Of a stretch of DNA of 61,303 nt, positions 18,264 through 26,185 are shown one piece after another. How positions within the stretch are numbered: the stretch's first letter is position 1; every line of letters starts with the position of its first letter. This DNA is from Phycisphaerales bacterium (GTDB taxonomy: Bacteria > Planctomycetota > Phycisphaerae > UBA1845 > Fen-1342): contig JALHJL010000017.1 in the NCBI GenBank assembly GCA_022839625.1, positions 9,410 to 70,712 of the forward strand, read 5' to 3'. The notes beneath the pieces were generated by a model. The model worked only from the letters and a program-made list of their open reading frames with translations, made no database searches and was not told the DNA's origin. The position numbers and the translations under genes are program-made.

Positions 18264-20075
18264 ATGACCACCCATTGCGTGCGCGCCTCAGGTGGAGAAA
18301 TCTCGCCCGAACCGGGGAGTCCCGAGCGCGACTTGTCGGGACGGTCGGTGCGCGGGCGGTGGGCGACCAGAACTGGCCTCCTCGGGGTTCTCCTCGTCGC
18401 CGGCGTGCTGCGCTTGCCCGGCCTGTCGCAGGCTCCGCCCGGGATGAACCAGGACGAGGCCGCCAACGCGTGGAACGCGTACTGCCTGCTGAGGACGGGG
18501 CAGGACCAGTTCGGCGTGACGTGGCCCGTCTTCTATATGCGGGCGCTGGGCGAGAATCGCAGCACGCTGTTCGCCTACCTCATGATCCCGTTCCAGGCGG
18601 TCGGCGGTCTGAATATCTGGACGACTCGCCTGCCCGCGGCCCTGGGCGGGCTCATGACCGTGTTGCTCATCTACTGGGTTGGCGCGCGGCTGTTCTGCCG
18701 TACGACGGGCCTGCTGGCGGCCGGTCTGCTCGCGATCAATCCGACGCACATTCAAATGACCCGGTGGGGACACGAAGCGTCGTTGACGCCGCTGCTGACC
18801 TTACTGCCGTTCGCGGCCCTGTTGTGGGCCGGGCTGCCGCTGGGAGCGCCGAGCAAAATCCCTCCCCCTCGTAGGGGGAGGGGGGGCGCGTGCGGCGCGC
18901 CGTGCGACGAGCAGCACACCCCACGCCCGGTGCGTGCCGTGCTGGCCGGCCTCGTGATCGGGACTTGCTGCTACGGGTATCCGGCCGTACGCATCTTCCT
19001 GCCCGTCGTGCTCGTCTGTTGCGGCTTGGTCACCGTGCGCGACTGGTGGCGCTTTCTCCGGGCGCCGCACCGCGGAGCGAGCATGGCGGGCCTCGTCGTC
19101 GGACTCGCGGTGACATTCGGCCCGCTCGCGTACCTGCACATCACGGAGCCGGAGCAGATCGGTCGCCGGGCGCAGAACACGTGGGTCTGGTCGGAATCGG
19201 ACGGCTGGGCGACGCGCTCCCGAAAGGTTGCCCAGCGCTACGTCGAGCACTTCGGCCCCCGCTACTTGTTCTTCACTGGCGACGAATACGAGGTTGTGTG
19301 GGCACGGGGTTTCGGGTTCCTGCCGGCGTACATGCTGCCGTGTCTGGTCGCCGGCGTGGCAGCTTGCGGGCCGCGCTTGCGCCGGTCGCCGGCGGCGCGC
19401 GTACTCGTCGTGGCGGCGCTCCTCTACCCGGTCGGCGACAGCCTCAACTGGCACGTCAGCCCCAACAGTCTGCGCAGCTCGGCGGGACTCTGGCCGCTGG
19501 TGTTGCTGGGCGCAGTCGGCGTGCGCGCCACGCTGGACTTTTTCACTCGCCGGCGGCTCATGGTATCGATCGTGGCCGTCGGCGTAGCGTTTGGCTGCCT
19601 GGTGGTGGTGCAGACCGAGCGCTTTCTGCGGAACTATTTCACGTGCCGGGCGTCGCAGTGGCTGGTCTACAATGGCGGCCACGTCGACCTGCTGGCCGCG
19701 TGCGACTGGCTGCGCCCTCATCTGGCCGAGGTGGACGCCGTCTTCTGCACGCCGATCGAGTCGAACCAGCCGTACCTGATCACGCTGGTCGCGCTGGGGC
19801 ATGACCCCCGCCGGTGGTTCGCCGAGCCGCGTGAGTGGTATCCGGAGGTCGAATGGGACCGCTGGGTGCGCTACGGCAAGTTCCACTTCATGTATGAAGG
19901 GGAGCGGGTGGCGGCTCTGCAAGAGCTGCGGGCTGACGGCCGGCCCAAGCGGGCGGTGTTCTTCTTGCGCGACAGCGAGCCGGCCCCTGGCGAGCCGGTC
20001 CAGCGCATCGTCGGCCCCGACGGCCACACGGCGCTGGTGATCTACGATGTGCGACTGCCGGGCGCAGCGGGGTAG
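18264..20075 (+). CDS. Glycosyltransferase family 39-like polytopic membrane protein
   Basis: A 603-residue membrane protein resembling dolichyl-phosphate-mannose / ArnT-type lipid-linked glycosyltransferases. It has a first extracytoplasmic loop PPGMNQDEAANAWNA with the acidic pair expected at the catalytic site, then FAYLMIPFQAVGG, LPAALGGLMTVLLIYWVGAR, GLLAAGLLAINPTHIQ and further hydrophobic segments. Such enzymes move a sugar from a polyprenyl carrier to protein or lipid outside the membrane; the substrate is unknown. I chose the ATG at 18264 because upstream frame would run into gspE. A hairpin repeat at 18860-18882 is inserted in frame in a loop (PSKIPPPRRGRGGACGAP). The C-terminal ~180 residues are soluble and unrecognised. 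Confidence 0.75.
   Translation: MTTHCVRASGGEISPEPGSPERDLSGRSVRGRWATRTGLLGVLLVAGVLRLPGLSQAPPGMNQDEAANAWNAYCLLRTGQDQFGVTWPVFYMRALGENRSTLFAYLMIPFQAVGGLNIWTTRLPAALGGLMTVLLIYWVGARLFCRTTGLLAAGLLAINPTHIQMTRWGHEASLTPLLTLLPFAALLWAGLPLGAPSKIPPPRRGRGGACGAPCDEQHTPRPVRAVLAGLVIGTCCYGYPAVRIFLPVVLVCCGLVTVRDWWRFLRAPHRGASMAGLVVGLAVTFGPLAYLHITEPEQIGRRAQNTWVWSESDGWATRSRKVAQRYVEHFGPRYLFFTGDEYEVVWARGFGFLPAYMLPCLVAGVAACGPRLRRSPAARVLVVAALLYPVGDSLNWHVSPNSLRSSAGLWPLVLLGAVGVRATLDFFTRRRLMVSIVAVGVAFGCLVVVQTERFLRNYFTCRASQWLVYNGGHVDLLAACDWLRPHLAEVDAVFCTPIESNQPYLITLVALGHDPRRWFAEPREWYPEVEWDRWVRYGKFHFMYEGERVAALQELRADGRPKRAVFFLRDSEPAPGEPVQRIVGPDGHTALVIYDVRLPGAAG
18860..18882. repeat. Perfect 10-bp hairpin inside the glycosyltransferase gene
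   Basis: CCCTCCCCCT (18860-18869), loop CGT, AGGGGGAGGG (18873-18882). It is in frame in the coding region and related in sequence to the G/C-tract repeats in the gspK-like gene and upstream of trpG. Confidence 0.8.
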
Positions 20076-20116
20076 CGTGCCTTCCCAGAAAGTTGGCATC
20101 ATCGGCTGCGCGACGC

Positions 20117-22450
20117 TCAAACGGCGCGGTGGACCTCGAGCCACGAGTTCAGCAGCGTCAGCGTCGCCGCCTTGTCCGGGATCGCATAGCCGCGGCCCAC
20201 GTCCGGGTCATGGTGGATCGGAATGCGCAGGTTGGGCGGCGCCACGCAACCCGGGCAGCCGTCCTCACACGGGCAGCCTGCAACCAGCTCGCCGGCCATT
20301 CGCAGAAGCTGCTCGCAGCATTCGTAGCCGTGGCGGGCATACCCAACGCCGCCTTCGTACCGGTCATACAGGATGATCGTACTCACCCCAAGCTGCGACG
20401 AGTTCACGACCCCGCCGATGTCGTAACGGTCGCACATGGCCAGCGGCGGGAGCGCGGCCGTAAGCAGATTTCGCACGCCGCTCAACCCTTCGTGCGCCTG
20501 ATGGCCTGCATCGCGCACCGCCGCCAGGGCGCGCTCGGGCGGCTGGAGCCACAACCCGGTCGTGGCGATTTGCTGGGCCGGCAGATCAAGCACGGTCTGG
20601 CCGATGAGCTCCTGCGTGTAGAGCTTGAACTTGCGAAAGGCGACCGTCTGCCAGCGCACGGTCACGTCGCCGAAGAACTTCCGTCCGCCCAGGCATTCGC
20701 CGCTGAGACGCTGCTCGCCGAGGCGGCACTCGTCGGCGAGGACCGGCTGCGTGTAGTAATCGGCATCGAGGCGCTCGACCCGCGCCAAGCGGGCCGCCTG
20801 GTCGAGCTCGCGCACAAGGTAGCTCTCGCCCTGATGCAGGTAGACCGCTTCCGGGTAGACCAGCTCGGGCGCCGAGATGGAGTCGATCTGCCCGATGACC
20901 TCGTCGCGACCGTCGGTAACGTCCACGATGGCGATGGTGGCGTTGCTGATCGTGCGCAGGCCGGTCTGGGCGGCGGCGAACTCCGGCATGGACCAGTAGT
21001 ACCGTTCTCCCGTGTGACGCAGCGTCCCGTTCGCCACCAGAAGCTGCGCCACGTCCGCCGCAACCGCGCCGAACTCGGACAGGTCCTCGGCCGTCAACGG
21101 CAACTCGAAGGCCGCGCAGCCGAGCTGCGCAGCGAGGATATGCGGGTTCTCGGGGTCGATGACGGCGTGCTCCAGCGGCCGGGCGAAGAGGAAGTCCGGG
21201 TTGCGCATCAGGTATTGATCGATCGGATCATCGTAGGCGACCAGGATGGACAGTGACTCCTCCTGACGACGCCCGGCGCGCCCCGCCTGCTGCCAGAAAC
21301 CACAGAACGTACCGGGGAAACCCACGACGATCGCGGCGTCCAGCGAGCCCACGTCGATCCCCAGCTCGAGCGCGTTGGTGCTGCACACCCCCAGCAGCTC
21401 GCCGCTGAAGAGCTTCTGCTCGATCTCCCGGCGTTCGAGGGGCAGGTAGCCGCCCCGGTACGGCCGGATGCGGCGCGCGAGGCCGGGCCGCCTTCTTCGT
21501 AGCGATTCAGAGACATACTTGTAGATCAGCTCCGCGACCACGCGCGCCTTGGTGAAGGTGATGGTCCCAGCGCCTTCCTCCAGAAGTGCCTGCATGATGG
21601 CCTGGGCCTCGGCGTTTCCGCTGCGGCGTGAAACGCGCGTCCGTTCCTCGATCCACGGCGGGTTCCACAATACGAACCAGCGCCGGCCGCGGGGCGAGCC
21701 GTCGTTTTTGATAATTTCAATATCAGTTATGCCAGTCAGGCGTCTGGCCAGCTCTTCCGGGTTGCCGACCGTCGCGGAACAGCAGACGAATTGTGGCGCG
21801 GAACCGTAGTGATGGCACAGGCGGCGCAGACGCCGGATCACGCCGGCGACGTGGCTGCCGAAAATTCCACGATAAGTGTGGATCTCATCAATGATTACGA
21901 ACCGCAGGCCCGCCAGGAAACCGGCCCATTTCGCGTGGTATGGGAGGATCCCCTGATGCAGCATATCTGGGTTCGAGAGCAGGATGTTCGCCGAACGCCG
22001 AACGCCCGGCCGACGGTGGGACGGCAGGTCGCCGTCATAGCAGGCCGGCCGGGCAACGTCAGCGAGCCCGCCCCCTTCTATGAGCCGCTCCAAGCTGGCA
22101 AGCTGGTCATAGGCCAGGGCCTTTGCGGGGAACAAGTACAGAGCCCGGCTCTCGGGGTCGTCGAAAAGCCTGGCCAGCACTGGCAGGTGGTAGCAGAGGC
22201 TCTTTCCTGACGCGGTGCCGGTGGCGATCACGACGCTCCGGCCGGCGCAGAGCGCGTCGTAGCTCTCGGCCTGATGGGAATAAAGGTGGTGGATGCCTTC
22301 CCCTTCGAGCAGGGTTCGCAGGGGTGCGGCGATGGGGGCGGTCGGCTCGCGATACTCCGCCAGGCGGGCCTCCGCAACGCGCTCGGCGGCAATCTGCCCA
22401 CAGTACCCGCGGCGGGCCTTCAAACGGCTCAGAAACGCGCGCACGTCCAT
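20117..22450 (-). CDS. MrfA-like DEAD/DEAH-box helicase with DUF1998 zinc domain
   Basis: A 777-residue superfamily 2 helicase. It has the Q-motif-like LYSHQAESYDALC, Walker A ATGTASGKS, the DEIH box in FVIIDEIHTYRGIFGSHV, an RecA2 domain with CSTNALELGIDVGSLDA, and motif VI QQAGRAGR. The C-terminal DUF1998 region ends with a cysteine cluster CPCEDGCPGC that likely binds zinc. This is the architecture of MrfA (formerly YprA), a 3'-5' DNA helicase implicated in mitomycin-damage repair, and the length is close to the family (about 750). The ATG at 22450 aligns with the family start; the frame extends 53 codons further but contains promoter-like sequence. Its 3' end faces the glycosyltransferase gene, 41 bp away. 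Confidence 0.9.
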   Translation of the reverse strand: MDVRAFLSRLKARRGYCGQIAAERVAEARLAEYREPTAPIAAPLRTLLEGEGIHHLYSHQAESYDALCAGRSVVIATGTASGKSLCYHLPVLARLFDDPESRALYLFPAKALAYDQLASLERLIEGGGLADVARPACYDGDLPSHRRPGVRRSANILLSNPDMLHQGILPYHAKWAGFLAGLRFVIIDEIHTYRGIFGSHVAGVIRRLRRLCHHYGSAPQFVCCSATVGNPEELARRLTGITDIEIIKNDGSPRGRRWFVLWNPPWIEERTRVSRRSGNAEAQAIMQALLEEGAGTITFTKARVVAELIYKYVSESLRRRRPGLARRIRPYRGGYLPLERREIEQKLFSGELLGVCSTNALELGIDVGSLDAAIVVGFPGTFCGFWQQAGRAGRRQEESLSILVAYDDPIDQYLMRNPDFLFARPLEHAVIDPENPHILAAQLGCAAFELPLTAEDLSEFGAVAADVAQLLVANGTLRHTGERYYWSMPEFAAAQTGLRTISNATIAIVDVTDGRDEVIGQIDSISAPELVYPEAVYLHQGESYLVRELDQAARLARVERLDADYYTQPVLADECRLGEQRLSGECLGGRKFFGDVTVRWQTVAFRKFKLYTQELIGQTVLDLPAQQIATTGLWLQPPERALAAVRDAGHQAHEGLSGVRNLLTAALPPLAMCDRYDIGGVVNSSQLGVSTIILYDRYEGGVGYARHGYECCEQLLRMAGELVAGCPCEDGCPGCVAPPNLRIPIHHDPDVGRGYAIPDKAATLTLLNSWLEVHRAV

Positions 22451-22794
22451 GACAGGCTGCACTCCGGCACTGACCGGCAGGCAGTATACCCGGAATGCAA
22501 ACATAGTCCAAACATGCGAATTTCCGTGGAGGCCCCCCGGCCGGACGGCATCCCGATCCGTGCTCATTCGGGCGGGCGCCGGGGCGGAATTCGGGGGTCT
22601 CCTTGACACTCCGCGGGTTTTTGACGGACACAGTTAGTGGTGGGGTGCGGATATGTGACGCCGCACCCTCAGTGAGTCGGATGGGCGGCTGGGAGCAAGG
22701 CCAGGAGCCCGGCTGGTCCCGAGCGTATCGGTTGCGACGATCCCGAGCGGAGGTTCGCAGCACGACCTGAGGAATCTGGCGGATTAGGAGCTCG
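22451..22794. other. Divergent intergenic region with a perfect 8-bp hairpin
   Basis: The 344 bp between two divergent genes. Besides the helicase promoter it contains a perfect inverted repeat GGGTGCGG (22643-22650) / CCGCACCC (22661-22668) about 130 bp before the prepilin-like start. Two TTGAC-type hexamers near 22603 and 22621 lack a convincing -10. No gene is seen. Confidence 0.5.
22483..22511 (-). promoter_or_regulatory. Candidate promoter of the MrfA-like helicase gene
   Basis: On the minus strand, TTGGAC (22511-22506), a 17-bp spacer and TATACT (22488-22483), 33 bp before the chosen ATG. The -10 is good and the -35 is weak. It supports the shorter helicase start. Confidence 0.4.
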
Positions 22795-23733
22795 ATGATG
22801 CGGAAGAAGGTGGCACGGGCTCGGCAGGGCTTCACCCTGATCGAGCTTCTGGTAGTTGTGGCGATTATCGCCCTTTTGATCTCGATTCTGCTCCCGTCGT
22901 TGCGGGATGCACGTGACCAGGCCAAGGTGGCGAAGTGTTTGGCGCATTACCGCCAGATGATGACCGTCACCGTACAGTACTTCCTGGACTACGACGACAA
23001 TTTCCCGTTCTGGACGCCGGGCAAGACGACGGGCATCTGCTCTTGGGCCTACGGCGGCAAGACGTCGCACCCCGACCTGTATTCCAAGGACAGCCCGTTC
23101 TACATCACGATCGACGAGCGCCCGTTCAACGTCTACCTGCTGGGCGGGAAGGTGCCGGGCGACCTCTACGATGACAGCGGCGTCAACATCATCAGGCGGG
23201 GAGAGGTACCGGTCTTGCAGTGCCCGGGCGACCGCTCCACGCACCAGTACATTTGGAACGAGTGGACCAGCGGCGCGGTAACTGGCGCGAGCGAGGACTA
23301 CAGTTGCTATGACGACTGTGGCACGAGCTACCAGTACAACATGCACGCGATGTTTGACGTGAACTGGAATGGCCAGCCTTTCAATCCTTGGCAGAAGCCC
23401 GGCGACTGGAACGACATCGGGCGGCAACTCGTGAAAGACGTGTTGGCCAAGCAAGGCGCCACGTACGTGATGTTCATGGAAGATCCGATGGATGCCTCGT
23501 ACGGGTCGACCTCCCGGGCGCCGGAGATGGGCTACCACGGCAAGTTCAGCCGGTACTCGGTCGGCTTCCTGGATGGCCACGCCGAGTACAAGAAGATCGA
23601 TACCCGCGGGTACTGCGGGGCAGGCTGGGAAATCCTCAACAAGACGTGGATCAAGGACCCGTCCGGGGCGTACACGCCGACCACCTACTACTTTGGGACC
23701 GGACTCGACCTGGACTGCGATCCGCCTCCGTAA
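22795..23733 (+). CDS. Prepilin-like exported protein, H-X9-DG type (paralogue 1)
   Basis: A 312-residue protein with a short basic leader and Gly at -1 (ARARQG|FTLIELLVVVAIIALLIS). This is followed by the SLRDARDQAKVAKCLAHYRQMM extension common to planctomycete prepilin-like proteins, and near the end VGFLDGHAEYKKIDTRGY with the DGH motif of this family. These proteins are very numerous in Planctomycetota, and their role (surface, pseudopilus-like or enzyme-like) is largely unknown. AGGAG lies at 22786-22790; a second ATG at 22798 has better spacing and may be the true start. It is about 300 codons long and closely related to the gene at 24719. Confidence 0.85.
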   Translation: MMRKKVARARQGFTLIELLVVVAIIALLISILLPSLRDARDQAKVAKCLAHYRQMMTVTVQYFLDYDDNFPFWTPGKTTGICSWAYGGKTSHPDLYSKDSPFYITIDERPFNVYLLGGKVPGDLYDDSGVNIIRRGEVPVLQCPGDRSTHQYIWNEWTSGAVTGASEDYSCYDDCGTSYQYNMHAMFDVNWNGQPFNPWQKPGDWNDIGRQLVKDVLAKQGATYVMFMEDPMDASYGSTSRAPEMGYHGKFSRYSVGFLDGHAEYKKIDTRGYCGAGWEILNKTWIKDPSGAYTPTTYYFGTGLDLDCDPPP

Positions 23734-23903
23734 TCACCGGTTGTAAGCCGCGGGAAGGTCGCATAGACTACCCGGGCGTCGCCGCCGCGATGCGGTTGAT
23801 TGACAACCCGGCCCCACCGGCGGGGCCAATCAGGTCGTAAGCGGACGCGCGCTCGCCACCGCGGACAGGTGGCGAGCCGCTTCGCTTCTAGTGAGGAGCT
23901 AGG
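23734..23903. other. Short intergenic region with a terminator-like hairpin
   Basis: An inverted repeat GGCCCC (23810-23815) / GGGGCC (23822-23827), extendable outward by TGATT/AATCA with a bulge, lies between the prepilin-like gene and the following small gene. There is no T tract, so termination is only possible. Confidence 0.35.
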
Positions 23904-24290
23904 ATGTCACCTGCGGCGAAGAATGGCTTGATGTTGGCGGTGCTCGTGTTGGCGTTGGTCGGTGCGGCCTTCTTTTTCAAGAGATCGGGTACCGAGCGCA
24001 CGTACCCGGACGACCCGACCCTGGCGACCCAATGGGTCTGCGTGAAGTGCGGGAAGCACTACTCCCTGACTCCCTCGCAGTACAAGGCGTGGCTGGACAG
24101 CAAGGACAAAGTGCGCCGCGACCCGAACTTCTCCGGCCGGATCGTCGTTTTCTGGTGCGATGACTGCCGCGAGTTCCAGGTGGTGCGCGCGAAGGTCGAC
24201 CGCGCAACTGGGAAGTGGCTCCCGACGTCCGACGCGGCGGGCAACCCGATTCCGGTCAACGCCGACGCCGGGAAAACGGAGGGCCAGTAG
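23904..24290 (+). CDS. Small membrane-anchored zinc-ribbon-like protein
   Basis: A 128-residue protein of no recognised family. It starts with a short cytoplasmic tail and one membrane helix (LMLAVLVLALVGAAFFF, about residues 8-26). A soluble part with two CxxC pairs follows (CVKCGKHY near 49 and CDDC near 84), spaced like a zinc ribbon. The ribosome-binding site AGGAG sits six bases before the ATG. It lies between two paralogous prepilin-like genes in the same direction, which suggests a shared function. A zinc-binding role is inferred from the cysteines only. Confidence 0.7.
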   Translation: MSPAAKNGLMLAVLVLALVGAAFFFKRSGTERTYPDDPTLATQWVCVKCGKHYSLTPSQYKAWLDSKDKVRRDPNFSGRIVVFWCDDCREFQVVRAKVDRATGKWLPTSDAAGNPIPVNADAGKTEGQ

Positions 24291-24718
24291 CAGCATCGCT
24301 CTCCGCCGTGCGGCCGCCGCCCAACTTGACCCGCCGGCGGCGACCCGTGCTTGCGTGCGAATGCCACCGGTGTGCCCGGTCGCGGCGTGCGAGCAGCAAC
24401 TGACGCACGTCTGTGGCACGGCTCCCCGGTTCACGGCGGTGCGGAACGCCCGTTGACCGCCTCCTATCCTGGCAGGGATAGCGAGTCGGACGCTGCACGG
24501 CTAGTCAGCGCGCGGCCCCCGGGCTTAGCCTCCCGGCCGGCGCCGGCGTAGAACGCGACGACCGCCGCGGCCCCGGGCAGTAGTGGACGGGGGCGGATGC
24601 TGCCGTGGCCGGTTCGGCGGCGCGGCAGATGTCTTGATGTGATCCACCGCGGACGGCGGCGAGCCCTTTCTGGCCGTCGGCGGCTATGCATGTTCTTGGC
24701 TGGACAAGGAGCGGAACC
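24291..24718. other. Intergenic region, nothing recognised
   Basis: A 428-bp GC-rich stretch without a supported gene, repeat family or promoter. AAGGAG occurs immediately before the start at 24719. Confidence 0.5.
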
Positions 24719-25645
24719 ATGCGGCGGCGGCTTGGATGTGCACAAGGCGGGTTCACGTTGATTGAGCTGTTGGTGGTGGTGGCGATCATCGCCTTGCTGA
24801 TCTCGATCCTTCTGCCCTCTCTCCGCGACGCGCGCGACCAGGCGAAAATCGCCAAGTGCCTGGCGAATTACCGGCAGTTGACCACGGTGACCATGCAGTA
24901 CCTGCTGGACTACAACGACAACTTTCCCTTCTGGGAGGGACCGCTTTCGGGCAAGGGACCGTGTAGCTGGTCGTACGGCGGGAAGACTTCTAGCCTGTAC
25001 TGGAGGGACGAGGACGACGCTGCACCGTATTACTACTACACCGTCGAGCAGCGGCCGTTCAACAGGTACTTGATGGGCGGGCAGGTGCCTGCGGACCTCT
25101 ACGTCGGGGAGACGCTTGAGAAGCGGGCGGAGATACCCGTCCTGCAATGTCCGTCAGACAGCTCTTCGTTTCAGCGCCGGTTCTGGACGGCTGAGACCGA
25201 GGCTTCCGTCATGAGTTGCTATGACGACGTTGGGACAAGCTACCAGTACAACCTGCACGCCCTGTTCCAGGTGGATTGGCATGGAAACCGGAACCCGTGG
25301 GTCAAGCCCGGTGACTGGCAGGACATCGGCCGCCAACTCGTGAAGGATGTGCTGGCCAAGTACAGTGCGACGTACCTGATGTTCCTGGAAGACCCGGTGG
25401 ACCGGGCGCTACCCGACGCCCTGGGCATCGTCGAGCTGGGCTGGCACGGCAAGTTCGGGCGCCATGCCGTCGGCTTTCTCGACGGGCACGCCGAGTACAA
25501 AGCCCTGGACACCCGTGGCTGGTGCGGCCCCGGCTGGCAGGCGATCAACTCCGAGTGGATCAAGTTCCCGGAATTCACACCGAACGTCTACTATTGGAAG
25601 ACCGGCGCCAACGACATCAATTGCGATCCTCCGGTGACGCCGTAG
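24719..25645 (+). CDS. Prepilin-like exported protein, H-X9-DG type (paralogue 2)
   Basis: A 308-residue paralogue of the protein at 22795. It has the leader MRRRLGCAQGG, then FTLIELLVVVAIIALLISIL and SLRDARDQAKIAKCLANYRQL, the shared central SCYDDVGTSYQYNLHA and DIGRQLVKDVLAKYSATY, and the C-terminal VGFLDGHAEYKALDTRG. The ATG at 24719 was chosen because AAGGAG lies eight bases upstream and the leader has normal length with Gly at -1. It is presumably a pilin-like membrane-anchored protein exported by the type II/IV machinery. The two copies differ most between the helix and the Cys-containing centre. Confidence 0.85.
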   Translation: MRRRLGCAQGGFTLIELLVVVAIIALLISILLPSLRDARDQAKIAKCLANYRQLTTVTMQYLLDYNDNFPFWEGPLSGKGPCSWSYGGKTSSLYWRDEDDAAPYYYYTVEQRPFNRYLMGGQVPADLYVGETLEKRAEIPVLQCPSDSSSFQRRFWTAETEASVMSCYDDVGTSYQYNLHALFQVDWHGNRNPWVKPGDWQDIGRQLVKDVLAKYSATYLMFLEDPVDRALPDALGIVELGWHGKFGRHAVGFLDGHAEYKALDTRGWCGPGWQAINSEWIKFPEFTPNVYYWKTGANDINCDPPVTP

Positions 25646-25895
25646 TATGAGCCCGACGGCGCACGCCGCAGCCGGCTACCCGGTCTCAGGATTTTCAAGC
25701 CCTGTGGCCCCCCTTGGCGGAGAGCGGATCGGCGAGTATGCTTCTTGCCCAATAGGGCGCTGGACCAGTCGGGCGCCGGACGTCTGTCACTCGCGGCCCA
25801 GCACGCACCGATGGCGACCGTTGCTCGCCGGCTGTGGCTGAGTGTTCTGCCCGACGGCTGGCAGTTGCGTCGTCGGCCTGAAGATGGAGCAAGCT

Positions 25896-25994
25896 ATGTG
25901 TACGCCCTGCATGTTTAACGGCATTCTGTTCCTGATCGGCATCGTCGCGGCCATCCTCGGCCTGCTCACGGGCAACGTGAACCTCCCCGCTTGA
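25896..25994 (+). CDS. Possible 32-residue single-helix membrane peptide
   Basis: A short open frame coding MCTPCMFNGILF followed by a strongly hydrophobic helix (LIGIVAAILGLL) and a short polar tail. GGAG lies six bases before this ATG; an in-frame ATG at 25884 would add four residues. The CxxC at the N-terminus before a helix could be functional or chance. It is isolated between a prepilin-like gene and the 3' end of glnA. No family is recognised; comparative conservation would decide whether it is real. Confidence 0.4.
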   Translation: MCTPCMFNGILFLIGIVAAILGLLTGNVNLPA

Positions 25995-26185
25995 CGTTCT
26001 CCGCGGTTACGCGCGGGGCGGCATTCGCCCTTGGCGGCCGCCGCAGGGTCCCGTGACGTGGTCGCCGCTCGACGGCCAGCGCGGGGACTCGCGTCTCGGG
26101 CAAGCGCGAAACGCGTGCCCACCGCATAGGCTGCCTGTCCTTGCGGGCGCGCGCCGCAGGGCTCGTGGTTGACGATTCCGACCCT

